From positions 248,001 to 312,000 of the forward strand of contig NOWV01000053.1 of NCBI GenBank assembly GCA_003344405.1: a DNA stretch of 64,000 bases, written 5' to 3'. Within the stretch, counting starts at the first letter, position 1; every line of letters begins with the position of its first letter. Positions 40,401 through 53,999 of this stretch are shown here, in pieces. Source of the stretch: Trichoplax sp. H2 (Eukaryota > Placozoa > Uniplacotomia > Trichoplacea). Made by a program: the position numbers and the translations under genes. The notes below the pieces were generated by a model that did no database searches, was not told the origin of the DNA, and saw only the letters and a list, made by a program, of their open reading frames with translations.

Positions 40401-43400
40401 CTATACAATCATCCGGTAAGAACAACTATTCTATGATCCGTGAGGAATTTTTAGAAATCAATGTCGTCGTAATCTTATTTGAAAAATTTACCTTATCTCC
40501 TCTGAAGATCTTGCCGTAACGGGCGATAGCAATTCTGTTTTTACATGTCAATTTAAAATCATTTTCTAGTTTAACAAAATCTTCTTGGCGGGCATAGTTG
40601 ACGTAGATCAATTCTCCATCAACGGTTGCTTCTTTAGCATAAGCGTTAAATGGTAAAACGATATTTGGATCGTTTTCATCTGGATGCAGAACTTTCTCTT
40701 TGATCGTAGCTTGATATTGGAATATATTGGAGCTATCTATGTATGTGCAAAATTAAAGTTGGAGATGTTTTAATTGATTTATATATATATATATATATAT
40801 ATATACGTATATATTAAAATAATCGGGGAATATAGTAGAATCTGTTCTTTATCAATTAATTTTCTGCTATCGTCGATTCTTACCTTTCAATCCAACTTTA
40901 GTTAATACATCCGTTCGAGGCCTTGAAAGAAGAACTTTGTATTTGACAAGTTCAACTTTATCAAGTCCGTAAGATTCCCATTGGTTTTTAAAGTAATTAG
41001 CAAGCTCTAATTGGCGAGGACTTGCAGCGATATGGGGTTTAGCTGACAGAAACCTGATTGAATAAAGTACAATTTAGTTACTTTATGAACTTCAACATTG
41101 AGATATTATTATAATTAAGATTGTAACGCCTACTATATATAATTATAACATGATAGTTAGCAGGAGTGAAATTCTTACTAGAAGAAATTCAACTACAGTA
41201 ACTAAGCGGCATTAATGCATGAATTAACAACATAGTGTACCATAAACTTAGGCAACTTTACTCTTGAGCATGTATATTTTAACTTAACTTCATGGTACAA
41301 TCATGAAAACTACATAATGATGAAAATATGATCGGAAATTTATGATGATAAACGACTTGAAAGTGTTCTTTTAGTTGTTTATAATGCCATTCTGATCATT
41401 TAGGATTTCAAGTGCGACTGCAGAGACTTTTCCTTCTGTCACACAAGTCTGAGAAGTCACTGTGGTAACTGTAAATAGTTTCCACTAAATTAGATTGTCA
41501 AGGATCAACAAACGATGTTGAATAAATAATTATAATTATTTAATTATTAGCATCAATTCATTAAACATGCCATGATTGGCACCAATCCAGGTTAAGTTTC
41601 TTTATTTATATCATTGTACTGGTATTATTCTGATATTAACGTTTACGTCGTTGGAAGCAAATAACTTTATGTAAAATAATGGATAAAAGTGATCTCCTAT
41701 CTTCTTATCCCTTACAATACTCAATACTGTAATAAGGACTCTTCCGAGTAAAAGAGAGCAAGCAGACTTAAAATGCTATGACATACGTTATCAGGAATAT
41801 TGAATAATTGAAAAGATTAGTTTGAAAGTAGTGCGCTCCTGTTGGACGTACTTCCTTCAGGAATTGTCAGCGTGTGACTGCAGTTTTTTTATTATTTTCT
41901 AAAAACGCCATGTCGGAAGTTATCAGAAATGGGCAGGAGTAATTACTGTAGATTATAATAGTCACTTACTCCTGTCTACTTCCATCAGGCTAAGACACCA
42001 TGCAAGACATTATCAGAAAGCGAAGTGATAAAAGAGCTAAATACGGTAGATAGCGAATTGCGCTATACTTTCTTCAGGCATTGTAAACCTACTGCTTTAA
42101 CGCCATGACAGACGTTATGGGGAATGCAGCGTGATTACGTGAAGTTGAAAACTAGAGATCAGTTTTAACTCGTTTTAACCGTACAGGGGGTCATGCATAA
42201 CATGTTTTAGTGCTAAACTCATTGGAGTAGAACACCCCTGTAATTTCCTCCAAGCATCGAAAACATGTGACTGCACTTCATTTTATAATAGAGCATGATA
42301 TAACCGGTAATTCTTTTCTTGTTGAAGTCTCCAGGCAATTTACTCCAATACTCCGATGGTTTAAAAAAGAATAACTCATATTGACAAAGATGCTGTTGAC
42401 TGCCGTACAACTACATTACTTAATCTACTGTGTCAATAGAGAATGGTTAGTACATTATGATCTGAATGACTGAGTCATTATGCTGCCACATCTAAGCAAA
42501 AGTACTGTACAGTGTAGGTAGTGAATTCATTAGGTGCTAGTTGAAGAACTCCAAATCTTCAAGCTTGACATTGATATATACTACGTATAATAACGGACAG
42601 TCTACTCGTGTAATGTAATATATTCAACGAGTTCATTAGTTCAAGGTTCACATTTATACCCAGAATCAACAACACTGGTAGTAGTCCAAAACATGCTTGT
42701 TTTGTCCATTTTGTAAATGATCAATAAATCACTAGCGTATTTAAGCCGTCTACTGACTGGTCGGAGTATTGGGTGCATTCTAAAATTATCATGTTTACAC
42801 AGACACCTATGGCTAGTGGCACAACTACCAGGGACACTTTTAAAAAAAAAAATAAACCAATTTTGCCGAGATTCTTGCTAATACACGCCATACGAGAGCA
42901 CCATCAACTTTCAAACCATGTCCTTATTAGCGTGGATAGCACCCTAGTACTGTAATCAAGCTGGCCATTGACGCATTGTTTACGTAGCTATTTAAGACAA
43001 ATTTGACACGCCATCTTCATGGCTTGTGTGTACATAAAGTTTGCATATGAATATTTCATAATTTACACAGGATAGAAAGTACAAAGTACTTCTGTATATT
43101 GTGGCATGCCGACATAGCATCATTTCACCAGACTATAGCCATTGTTCATAGTGGCTATTGTACAATATCTTTTTGATTTTCTCTTTTCGATGTCGATTAT
43201 AATAGCAACAGTAACATTTCCCATCGTTTCGGCCTGGACTGATGGTCAATACTATAAGGCGTTGCATGGCTACAATGTAGACAACATGACAATACAAATA
43301 CTGCGTATCTACTTTTGTAATCGAATGTCTGGATTGTTGAATGTCACTAGCAATCATGAGAGGAAAAATTGGATGGGAAGGCTTTTCCTTCTGTTTTATA

Positions 43401-45474
43401 GTATGAGTTTAGTTCTACATCGCTAGAAAGAAATCTAGTGGTCCATCCTTGAGTACAGGTGGACCAAAACATTGGACAGAACAACAATAACGTTGGCATA
43501 GAAATAACCCACTGGACACAACAATTAAATAAAACATGTTTTTTTTTTTTCAGTACTTGCTACATAAAAAGTGGCATCTTCCTTTCCCAGTCACGGATAT
43601 TTTTATCCAATTTTAGTAGTTGTATTGGCAATTTACTTTGCGACCCTGCCCATATCATGCTGGGTCTTTGCATTTTTGAATCCAACCTAGCGAGAAATAG
43701 CTGCATCTAATGTCATCATGTAGATGGCTGATGTACTGTACGTACTGCATTTTATGTAAACAATCTATCCGTGGATATCGTTTTCGTGACGCACTGGACC
43801 AGTTTACCTTTCGGGTGGATATTAGGCAATGGACATCAAACTTTGCGCCCAAGAAATATACTGTACTGGACTATGCCTTTTTTTGTGTGTGGGTGCTTTT
43901 CGTCCCGTATGTGTTGTAGCGGAGTGGGGATACAAAATACCAGTGGTACTTTATAATGTTCACATAACTTTGTTGATTTGTACGTTTACTCAGTCAAGAA
44001 AAATGAAGTACTTTACAAGTAAACATTTTCGCAACAACAGTTAAAAGGCTAGTTGAATAACCACAGCCGTTACGGACGAAACGATAAAAATGATAAGATA
44101 TACCCTGAAGGTGATGATTAAAAAAATACAGATAGCTACGCCAGCCAACTGGTGATGAATATTGTAGTTCCAATTCGCGGCTTCTTTTTTTAATTGCATG
44201 CAATTTAACAACACCGATTTAGAATGTTCATAGTCAGGCAAGAAAAAAATAGACACTGGCAGAGAAATATGAAATACAGCAATGTAAGAAATTCAAGGAT
44301 AGATTATGTGACGCGTAAATCATTACTGCAAATAGCGATTGGATAAAATCTTATATAAAGCTTTTAAAGTACTCGACTGGCTACGAACTGTCCAGTTTTA
44401 AAAATGTTGCGCGATTTGAGTCAAGAATGATGGCAAAGCACAGTTACCTAATTAATGCGTGATCACTTCAAACATTGATTCATACAGAACTAAGCAATTT
44501 TATTAGTATTATCATTTTAAATAGCAGTAATGAACTGTAAAGTGACCGTGTTGAATCACATCGCAAAGCAAAACAACTATGCTTTCCTGCCTCCGCAACT
44601 CGCTGCAAATCTGATGATATCTTCTGATTGATTACAAAAGCCTATTGCATATTATTTTTGCTCTGTAACGTTTGGATGGTATGCACAGCAGCATGCATTA
44701 AGCATATTGGTCCCGCTGAAGCAGAGGCGGCTAGCAACGTCGCTCCCCCACCCGATTGTGTAAGCAAGCGTGCATTCTCAATCTGTCCAATTTTATACCC
44801 GCCGAGTTCAAGCTGCAATTTTACAGCTGAGACTAGTAGTATTGACTTGACTTCATATTGTAAGTATGCATTGAGAATGGCATTATTGTTGTTTTTTTCC
44901 AATTTAGCTAAGACACAATTTGTACAAGTTATTCTTATTTATCTATTGCAAAGCTCCGCATTTTTGATCAAGTTAACTTATTCCATTACAATACGAGTGT
45001 ATACTTTCTAGCACAAAGGCAATAAAAATGTGAATAAGCCCTGATGATTCTAATTCATGCATTATTGATTAATTAATTGATAGAAGCAAAAAAAATAGCC
45101 CAACTCAATTGTCATGCAGCCATGATTGCATCGACTGGAAGACGTTGCAAACTATCAGGGTGTTTTTACAGTGATGGAGGATAGTTGAATATTCATTGTC
45201 GCTTGGTTTTTACTTACTTGATATGCTTGTCGATGTTTGCCGTTTTCATCTCATCAATAACTTGTTTGTGCATTTCATCCAAATTGGTAACAGGAGCATT
45301 GGTCGGAGCAGCAGTGGACATTGCGGTGCCACCAGTGTTATGAGGTGTTTGTCCTCTACCGATAGCCCATCCAATTAAGCCACCAACAACACCAACCACG
45401 ACAACAAGTATAACTAAGATGATTCGTCTGGTGGTGAAGATACTACCATTAGGTGAGCGCAGTTTTGGTTCCAT
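37423..45474 (-). CDS. FOLH1: Glutamate carboxypeptidase II-like M28B zinc peptidase
   Basis: Co-ortholog of FOLH1/NAALAD2, which trims C-terminal glutamate from N-acetyl-aspartyl-glutamate and folyl-poly-glutamate at the cell surface. Fourteen exons (minus strand): 45474-45218, 41053-40884, 40736-40492, 40363-40183, 40090-39895, 39538-39330, 39230-39148, 38978-38915, 38835-38768, 38648-38566, 38450-38360, 38270-38015, 37898-37817, 37693-37423. They join in phase to 751 aa, close to the 750 of human FOLH1. A type II anchor lies at residues 18-39, then a protease-associated region (about 160-345, [15 protein letters not shown]), the peptidase core, and a dimerisation domain at the C-terminus. 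Zinc ligands H387, D397, E436, D464 and H561 and the catalytic base E435 are all present. The start at 45474 is chosen because it puts a short basic tail before the anchor; an upstream in-frame ATG at 45567 exists. The exon 6 donor (GTCGGT) is weak. Intron 1 is about 4.2 kb. Confidence 0.95.
39619..39642. repeat. Telomere-like hexamers inside a peptidase intron
   Basis: Four tandem hexamers ctaaca-ctaacg-ctaacc-ctaact lie in the intron between exons 5 and 6. They are variants of the animal telomere unit (CCCTAA on this strand). Confidence 0.6.
40781..40804. repeat. (AT)12 microsatellite in peptidase intron 2
   Basis: A run of 12 AT dinucleotides lies between exons 2 and 3 of the peptidase gene. 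It is likely to vary in length between individuals. Confidence 0.9.
41760..42130. repeat. Degenerate ~90-130-base tandem repeat in peptidase intron 1
   Basis: 'ccatg(a/t)c(a/g)gacgttatcagaaat' and relatives lie near 41776, 41909, 41998 and 42104. Several are preceded by a 'cttcaggcattgt'-type block. Confidence 0.6.
42131..45217. other. Remainder of peptidase intron 1
   Basis: About 3 kb of intron with several overlapping short open frames on both strands (43133-44256 and 44628-45011). Most open with non-ATG codons and none shows a domain. The phase-consistent exon 1 to exon 2 junction leaves no need for an extra exon here. Confidence 0.6.
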
Positions 45475-45639
45475 TTTGCTTTTCAGATCTGCTGATACCA
45501 AGAATTTTCGGCACTTTACACGATCTCCAGCCAACCGGATCAATGCACTTGCAATCGATCTTGGCAAACTACGTTAACCTGCAATCCCAACAAGCTTTAT
45601 AAACTGTTGTTGCGCGATCGATACTACAGTACACTCCAG

Positions 45640-45730
45640 CACCTGTAGCACATTGCACTGTACAGTACTGTATGTTACTGTACTGTACAGTACAGTACTC
45701 TATCTGTGCTACAGTGTACAGTACGTCAAT
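45640..45730. repeat. Short GTAC/TGTACAGTAC-rich palindromic tract
   Basis: Closely packed gtacagtac and tgtactgtaca words lie just upstream of the peptidase first exon. They resemble the words in the 54-56 kb minisatellite. Confidence 0.7.
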
Positions 45731-45770
45731 GGCTAATGATGGTACTGTACGTACATGATGATTTGTGGTT

Positions 45771-46190
45771 AGCGATCGGTCAACTGGAACTGATTGGCAC
45801 TTAATGTTTTTTTGGGGCGATTTTACTGCATTATTTATTGAGTTATGTTGTTTCTTTTAAATTTCTTATACAAACCATCCATGATTGGTACCAGTCGCTG
45901 AAATGATGGTACTGTGCAGTATGCACTGTACCGTCTGTACGTACGTGATTATTTGTTATTAGCGATTTGTCGATCGGTCTACTGAAACTGATTGGCACTT
46001 GATGTTTTTTGGGGCGATTTTACTGCATTATTTATTGAGTTATGTTGTTTCTTTTAAATTTCTTATATGATTCCGTCGATCGGTCTACTGGAACTGATTG
46101 GCACTTGATGTTTTTGGGGGGATTTTACTGCATTATTGAGTTTCTTATACAAACCATCAATCATTGGTACGAGTAGAACAGTACAGCACG
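45771..46190. repeat. Three-copy tandem repeat upstream of the peptidase gene
   Basis: 'cgatcggtc(t)actggaactgattggcactt.atgttttttggggcgattttactgcatta' begins near 45771, 45961 and 46073. The first two copies are about 190 bases apart and nearly identical. The third is shorter. The flanking 'aaaccatc.atcattggtac' block is kept in copies one and three. Confidence 0.88.
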
Positions 46191-48240
46191 TGTGATTTGT
46201 TAAGTGTATGGCGTAGTCTAGACTCCGCTACTGTATGAAAAGTGCTTCACTTTTGATACAACTGGCGGGTCTTGGGTACACTTACTCCTTGACTCATTAG
46301 GCATTACAGTATTGTAGTTGGGGCTTTGCGATCATGCAAAATGATCAACTTCAGATGTCTCCAGATCGGGATATAAAAAAGTACTAATGAAGACCCCCCG
46401 GTCTACAGTTACAGCTGTCACCATGACTATAGCGTAGAAATAGTTTTTTGAAGGGATCAGTTTATTTATATTTTTTAGGGAGGTGGATTTTCCACTGTCG
46501 AAATAAGTGATGTCGTGTAGTGAAAGTATGATCTTAAATATACAATGCATACAACATCAGTAAATATGTTATGTTTACTTTGAACATGATGTCATACCGT
46601 AGAAATGTCAAGCCATCGCCTTGAAAATACAACCTTTTCTAAGATGACCTTGCACAGTAAACGCGACATCGCTGTCATGAAATTTTTCATGAAATAATTA
46701 GCCGATCCATTTGCAAATCAATCATTACTATACTGTATCCTTATAATACGTATTACCTCAGTACCAATAGTAAGTGCAAGCGCGCTGTTTCACTTCTTAC
46801 TATCATTCATATTTTCAAAGTATGCAATTACTGTATTTACAATTAAAGGCTCTACGGTAGCGCCTAAAAAATACGTGCCTAGAATACGTACTGCTTACCG
46901 CAACAGAAATTTGACTCCAATTGGAGTCTACAAATTAATGATTGTCTTCATCTCCCAATGGATAGGAGGAAAAAACCATCGCCGCAACTGATACTTTGTA
47001 TGCGTACTGTGTACATATACTGAGTGCTCAGAGTAATTAGGTGTATACTAGCAATTGTAGTAGGTGATCATCATCAGAAAGGATAAAATCAATATTTAAG
47101 CACTTTAAAAAAAGGTTTGATGCTAATAAATTGAGTTGGTCCCTTACTAAATGCAGGAATACGTTTTAAGATTTAAAGTTGAAAAAGTAACGAATTTACA
47201 ACGTCTAGCAGTGTAATTAATTCCATAATTTAAACTAACTAATTCTATTATGCACTGTAATAAGTGTAAACATTACTTTACTTAGGGTACTACCTAAATT
47301 AAAAGTACATAACAGACTCTTGTGACATGCTAATTTCTTGACATAAATGGGATCAATGGAATCTAAAATTTTTGATGACATACACTTACACTGCATACAT
47401 ACAGTACTTACAGTCTAAAGATTAGAGATTAAATAAGAAGCTGGAATAATGCATTCTGTAAGTGAATAAATAAAAAAAATCCTGAATTTCAATGTAAACT
47501 GAATTACTGTATTTTCATTACTCTGCAGTTGGTCAACATTTTATGGACATTCTTTCTACCCATTTCTTACTAAACGAGTACAAAGGTTTGTATTACCGAA
47601 ATTACTACTAGTCAACACGAAAACTTTAATTTACCCAATGAACTTGTATCTCTTACAATGAATGAGACATGGATCTACATCAGAATCATCATAGACTTAA
47701 GCGAGTGCTAGCAGCTCAATCTGACTAATTACTCAAGATCATCAAGGAGCTATAGCGAGAAACATCAGGAGTAAACAATACGTAACTTTTTCGAAAACGC
47801 TACGACAGTTCGCTACAGTTATACAAGTAATTTATTTAATTAATCCCTTGTCAAACGGTATCAATCTCGCTACGTACAGATGATAAATTGAAAAGACTAA
47901 AATGATACTAACAACATCATTTGATAATTTTACTACTACACCAACTTGTCTTCAGCGTATATTACAAAAATAAGAAAAGCGCTATCAATATTATCAACTA
48001 TATGCGACCACATAAATTCAATTAAAAATCTAAGTATACATATAAAAGAAAATAGCTCACGCAGAAGCTATAGAGTTATTCACGCAATTATTGTCATGAC
48101 ATCAGCATTCAGAACTAAGCTAAGGCCGACTTTCCGAGAGCCTAGTGGTTTTGTGATTCATAATGCAATTCAATATATGCAGTTAATTTTATAAGGTATT
48201 TAATCAATTCATAAATAACTGTTATAAATCAGATAGTAAT
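46191..48240. other. Intergenic between DLST 3' end and peptidase 5' end
   Basis: The two genes are tandem on the minus strand. I see no supported gene here. The frame at 47946-48194 opens with TTG and has no domain. Confidence 0.55.
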
Positions 48241-50917
48241 TCATAGATCTAAAGTAAGGACTCTCGGATCTTCGATTGCTGATTTGACCTTGCGCAGGAA
48301 TAGCACTGCTTCTCTACCGTCCACTAGTCGATGATCGTATGTTAAAGCAATATACATCATTGGACGTATTTCAACCTATGGAAGATATTTAATAATGCAT
48401 TATACATCAAGTAATTATTGATTAGGTGCTAGTCTTATTGCATGCTACTAAACTTTTAGACTAAATGTGCAAATTGTAGTTAGAATACAGGACAACTGTT
48501 GTTATTCTTATTGAAATTCATTACAGCTTAATTCATGAAAGGTCTGCTAGAGCAGCAATTAAATGTTCTCAGAAAGGAATATCCACATTAACGATATCAT
48601 TATACTGCAATTTTGTCTAGATAACTGAGATTACTATCAAGAAAAATATTACCTTTCCTTTAACTGCAATTGGTCTATCAAATACTCCATGCATGCCTAA
48701 TATTGCAGACTGTGGAGGATTTATAATAGGTGTACCAAATAAAGATCCAAAAACACCACCATTCGAAATAGTAAAGGTTCCCCCTTCCATATCTTCAACA
48801 GTGATGTTGTTATGTCTTGCCTGAAATAATCGATTAAAGTTAACGATCTGATGCATAATAATAGCATAGCGTGCATGCATTTACATATATGATTAGCGCT
48901 AAACCTTTTCTGCCAGAGTGGCTACATTTTTTTCAATGTCACCATAGTTCATAGTCTCGACATTTCTAAGAACAGGAACAACCAACCCTTTAGGCGTGGC
49001 TACGGCAATACTAATATCAACATAGTCCCGATATATGATCTCTTTTCCGTCAATAACAGCATTGATTACAGGCTGATCACGTAAAGCAAACGCGGACGCC
49101 TTAATGAATGGTGACATAAAACTAAGTTTGGTTCCATGCTTTTTGAGAAAGCTTTCCTTATAAGCATTTCTCATCTCTATTACATTACTGTATATTTAAA
49201 ACATTGAAGAAAAAGTAACATTAATATCCATGCATAAAATCTATCAATTTCTTTAAAAATCGAAATATCTTATTATAACAATCTTGTAATACCTCATATC
49301 AACTTCATTAAATGTTGTGAGCATAGCACAGGTGTTTTGTGCCGCCTTCAGGCGTTCGGCAATCCTTAATCGCATGCGTGACATTTTAACCTACAAGTAT
49401 TTCGATATATCAGCTTTTCCTCAAAATAGATAATTTTACAGAAAGGCATTTACTCGTCTCTCTGATCGCACACCGCTCGGCATTGGCTCTATAGGCTGTG
49501 GCACTGCAGCAGCTATGGGCCTCTTCTGGCTTACGGGTGGAATTGGCGTCGCAGATATTGGACTTTCAGGAATGTTAGGAACTTCATTGAAGGGAACATT
49601 AAATTAGTTCACTAGGTTTGACATACTAGGCATTCAATACAGTTTGCAAACAAACCTGGTGGTGGTGCACTAGGAATTTCAGCAGCTATAACATGTAAAT
49701 AGTGCGAGAGAAGTTATTGTCATCGCTAGCAGTAATAATACGTATACAATGAAAGAACTGTGAAAGTCATGGTGGTGTAAAAATTGCTATAGTTTTACCT
49801 TGAGCTGGCGGGGATTCTGCGTTCGGTGGCACTTCCTTCGTTTCTGCTGTTGCTGGGGATGGCGAAGGGGCTTTTGTTTCCGTAGATTGTGAACCTGACT
49901 CGCTGCCTGCTATCAAATTTAGAGGAAGTAATAATTAATTTTATCAGAATAGGTATACAGAAGCCATTCGGTATCACAATAGGAAGCAGCCTTACTAACC
50001 AGCAACTTTAAATTTCGCAATATTTTGACTTTGAGTTACTTTTTCACCATCCGGAATAAGGAATTCCTCGATTACTCCAGATTCAGGTGCAAGCACTGCC
50101 ATAGTTGTCTGAAGATTATCAAGTATGAAATGTAATTATTTTATAACGAATTTCTTATTAAATATCATATAATCGCACAGCCAAGATGATTCTGTTCTTG
50201 TTACAAGCATGTTCACGTTAGCTAAAATAAATAGAAAGTACATTGCCTCACCTTATCAGTTTCTATTTCACCTATAGTGTCATTCTCTTCAACAGTATCA
50301 CCCACCTCTATTGAAATCAATGATAAGAATATATCAATGCTGTATATGTAGTACATATGAATGCAGCAACATAAGCGTATCTATAATACACCATAGTATG
50401 TAACCTTATGGTATGTATTTCATATATACCATAAATATGCCTTATAAACTAATTCTAGTGTTATTATAGAAGATTTCACAAAACCTAAAACCCTTTGAGC
50501 ATGCCCGATAGGTGCCAAATATAAATAATGTTATAACATACCTTTGAGCCAACGAATATCTCCTTCGCTAATAGATTCTGGAAACGTAGGGGCTTGAATG
50601 TTAATTACATTATCAACTTCAAGACGCAAGTAAAATGTGTTAGTAATGACAGCAATGCAAAATACGAATTATATAGCAAGCTTAAATAAATCATCACAAA
50701 CTGATCATTTTACCATCATAAACATGATAACATCAGCATCAAATTTCAGTTAATCATAAATTAACGCTATCGTAAAGAAATACTTACGATAAAATGTGGA
50801 TATATGTAGTTGCTTCTCATGCCAATGAGATAAAGTCGGCGCGTACTTTCGACTACGTATCCAAAAGGATGAGATTAAATCGAATACACAATATTTACCA
50901 GAATTTTGAGCTATCAT
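48241..50917 (-). CDS. DLST: Dihydrolipoamide succinyltransferase (E2 of 2-oxoglutarate dehydrogenase)
   Basis: Mitochondrial E2 that moves the succinyl group from lipoate to CoA in the TCA cycle. Eleven exons (minus strand): 50917-50788, 50616-50542, 50307-50252, 50108-50000, 49909-49799, 49685-49656 (30-base microexon), 49581-49454, 49390-49293, 49187-48905, 48820-48653, 48375-48241. They join in phase to 440 aa, close to the 453 of human DLST. Residues 1 to about 45 are a basic, Ser/Thr-rich presequence. The lipoyl domain follows, with the lipoyl lysine K87 in EIETDK. A Pro/Ala/Glu-rich linker (about 125-205) has no obvious E3-binding domain, as in animal DLST. The catalytic domain ends with DHRLVDG (H411, D415). 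The start is the first ATG after an in-frame stop. The donor after exon 9 (GTTTAG) is weak but is forced by the protein match. Confidence 0.95.
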
Positions 50918-53900
50918 AAGTATATCAATAACTTACATAATCGCATTAGATTGGGTACCAATGCTGCGCTTATTTACTATAGTGATAAATTAAAAAGGAA
51001 CTAATATGATCTTCCGTCACAGTCACAAGAGATGTATATTAAATTAGTAGCAGTGGCTACTCATGACAAAGTAAACAATCATACGAACAAGGAAGGATCT
51101 GTAATTACGCCTGTTGTGTAATAATTTTGTACCTTTTAAGTACGGTAACTTAAAATTAATTCATGTGTTGTACATTTATGAGCTATGATGAGACTGCGGC
51201 TATAGTGGTGTGCCATACTTTACGCTAGCAGAACGAAAGTTCATGGTATTTCAGCAACTTATAATTCATTTTTTTTAAAGAATATTTAGGGTTAAAATAT
51301 TGTGACGCAAAATATTAGTAATAAGAAAGAAAAAAATCACTAATATATCAACTTATGGACATCCATTACATGAATTAATGACGTTTATCATGTTATATAG
51401 TATAGTAGAATAATTGTAAATCTCAAGAGAGTGCAGCACTACCTAGCATGAAGAAGCTCCTTCACTAGTTCGGTAATTACAAAACAAACGTTAATTACGC
51501 TATTGTAGTACCGTACATAAACTAAAGTTATATCATACAAAGAGTTATGCATGTTACAGCTCTTGATCGGATCTATAGACTACAGCTATTAGGTGCCTTA
51601 CAACATAAATTGTTGCAGCTGAGCATGCACTATCATCGACGGCATAGTATAACATGATTGAGTCCGCTATCTCAAATATCTTGCATGATAATACCTGCTG
51701 CAAAGGTATTCACCGATTAGCAAAATTATTTAGCAAGCAAGATGTACTGTACCGTAGACGTTGTGTCACAGCACGGTTTAAATCATTTTTTCTCTTGTGC
51801 TGTATACAGTACACGTACCGGAACACATAAATAACATTATTACAGCAGAATATACAATAGGTAAGACAGGATTTCATCAAAAAAAAAAAAGGACGGTCTA
51901 TCGGAAACGTGAGCGAAATGAAAACACGACAATAATTAATATGTGGTAGTTATCCAGAAATAAGATGACACAGAGTACTGTGCAAGGTCGCTTTATAATC
52001 TCTCTTTGCATGTGTTAATGGGGATATGGCAGAATTTATCATGGTGGAGGAAATGATTTGGCATTCCACTTGACCGTAGAATAATATCATTTTTTGCCCT
52101 TATTATCAGCCTTCAATAGAGAAGTTTATGCAAGGTCCACGCTATTGGCAGGCAGATAGTAAGATTATGGTTAACACTACGGCCATGGATGGACACTACC
52201 ATAAAATGAAGAGTAGACTTGACGCAATAAATGAATGCGGACACTGTATCAGATACACTACAGGATCATTCTAGAGACGCGCACAGTATTGATGTCATTA
52301 TAACCTCAACAAGCAAGACCACATCGTGAAGATATCTGACTTCATTTCTATCAGTATAGTATTGCAATATCATTGAGAATTGGCAATTATCACTATAGAC
52401 AGTAATGACAATCCCAATTTTATCATTGTAGAAAGTTAAATATGGTTAAAGTACCACAGATGCCTTACCTAAAGTAGTGGACTTGGTAATCCATTTACTT
52501 CCAGCCTGCAATAAATAAATAGCAATAAGCCATTAGCCAAACAGCATTGAACAAATTCAATTGATTGAATATCAACATGATCAAGTTTGACTACTTGTTC
52601 TGTTTGGATGTGCAGCCTATCCAGGCAATGACAATTTATTGCATAATCCAATCATGATAAATCGACTGCAGACATTCACTAGGATGATAACGATGACTGA
52701 ATAATGAGGTCATCAAAGAAGACTGTCATTCAGAGTGTAAGCACTTTAACATTTTTTTTTTTTTTTGGACTTTCAAGGTAATCATTGATTTTATAACGAC
52801 TTGCTACTGGATAGAATATCATTGCTAAAACAGAAATACTCTGGTAAAGTGATTCAAATCAAGGAAATGCCAGTCGCAATGTCAAGACAAAGCAACATGG
52901 CAACATTGACTTGTTATCAATGCATGACCTTTTGACATGTGTATCGTATGGAATAGAGTACTTAGTCGATGTACGGGCAGAGCATACGATATCCGATTTT
53001 TGTATTGTGAGGCATACTATGATCATTTGTGGTATAGCCTATGACTATTATAAGCTAACAAAAAATGGTTGACAAGAAGCTATATCCTCTAACATATTAA
53101 AAGAGAGTTTACCCAACTTACAATTGACGCTATTGGAGTAAACGACGATGGTTTGCTTAACTTATTACACAGTTGATGTCGAAGGGAGAGCATCTTGGCT
53201 ACGACAGCTTTGCACGAAATTCTATCGGCGCAATGTGATCTTGCTATTCATTGAGACGGCGCATAATACAGACGTTTTCACCCTATTCAATCTGATGTGG
53301 CGCAGAAGGCAGAATGCGCGGCTTAGCCATGACTGTAGTCTGTCGATGAGGTGTTTTTGACCTCGATCGATTTACCGTACTGTACCGTACCGTACCGCCC
53401 GGACCATGCGTTCCTGCGCATGCCTGGGACCAGAGTACAGGAACTGTACTGAACTGAAAGGGAATGCTTCGATCTACTGGATACTGGATAGTAGACTTGT
53501 ACGGTAAACTGGTGGTGTTGACGGTCTCGATTACACGCTAAAAAAGTGCCAGTACACCGGCTCCAAGTGGGTGTATTACTAGTACTACACAAAATTGATA
53601 GTGATATGACCACAAAGCACAAGGAAAACAAAAGATTGTGCAAATAGCGCTGGCGGTTTCAAAGTAAACCCGAGCTGGCGTACGGTATCTCACGTGGAGC
53701 AACTACTGCTGTGCGCTACTGTGCACTGTGCAGTAAATCATAATAAGGCAACAAGTCTTTTTCGAACATTGTTAGTCTTACTCACTGGACTACAGTAAGT
53801 CTGCCAGTGTACTGTACTTAGGAGAGGCAAGAAGAAACTGAAAATTTTCACTTACAGTACAATTGATAGATACTGTCATATAAAGCAAAGTAAAATCATA

Positions 53901-53990
53901 GGAAGACATTTTATTGGTACATCGTATCACGTTCTACAGTTTACGGTCTACTCTACTGCATACTGTAGGTTCGACTTTGACTTCCGTACG
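50918..53990. other. Upstream region of DLST, no gene supported
   Basis: It holds homopolymer runs (A near 51880, T near 52752) but no recognisable coding domain. The ATG-initiated frame at 53148-53360 has no known motif. The 5' control elements of DLST should lie at the left end, but no element is distinct enough to call. Confidence 0.5.
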
Positions 53991-53999
53991 GTACAGTAT

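Noticed and set aside
43133-44256. Dense overlapping open frames on both strands in peptidase intron 1, considered as a decayed transposon
   Set aside because: No terminal repeats, catalytic motif or consistent frame could be seen.
44628-45011. Possible secreted Cys-containing protein on the plus strand inside peptidase intron 1
   Set aside because: The apparent signal peptide begins at TTG, not ATG, with a stop just upstream. A GTAAGT donor at about 44860 is tempting, but no partner exon was found.
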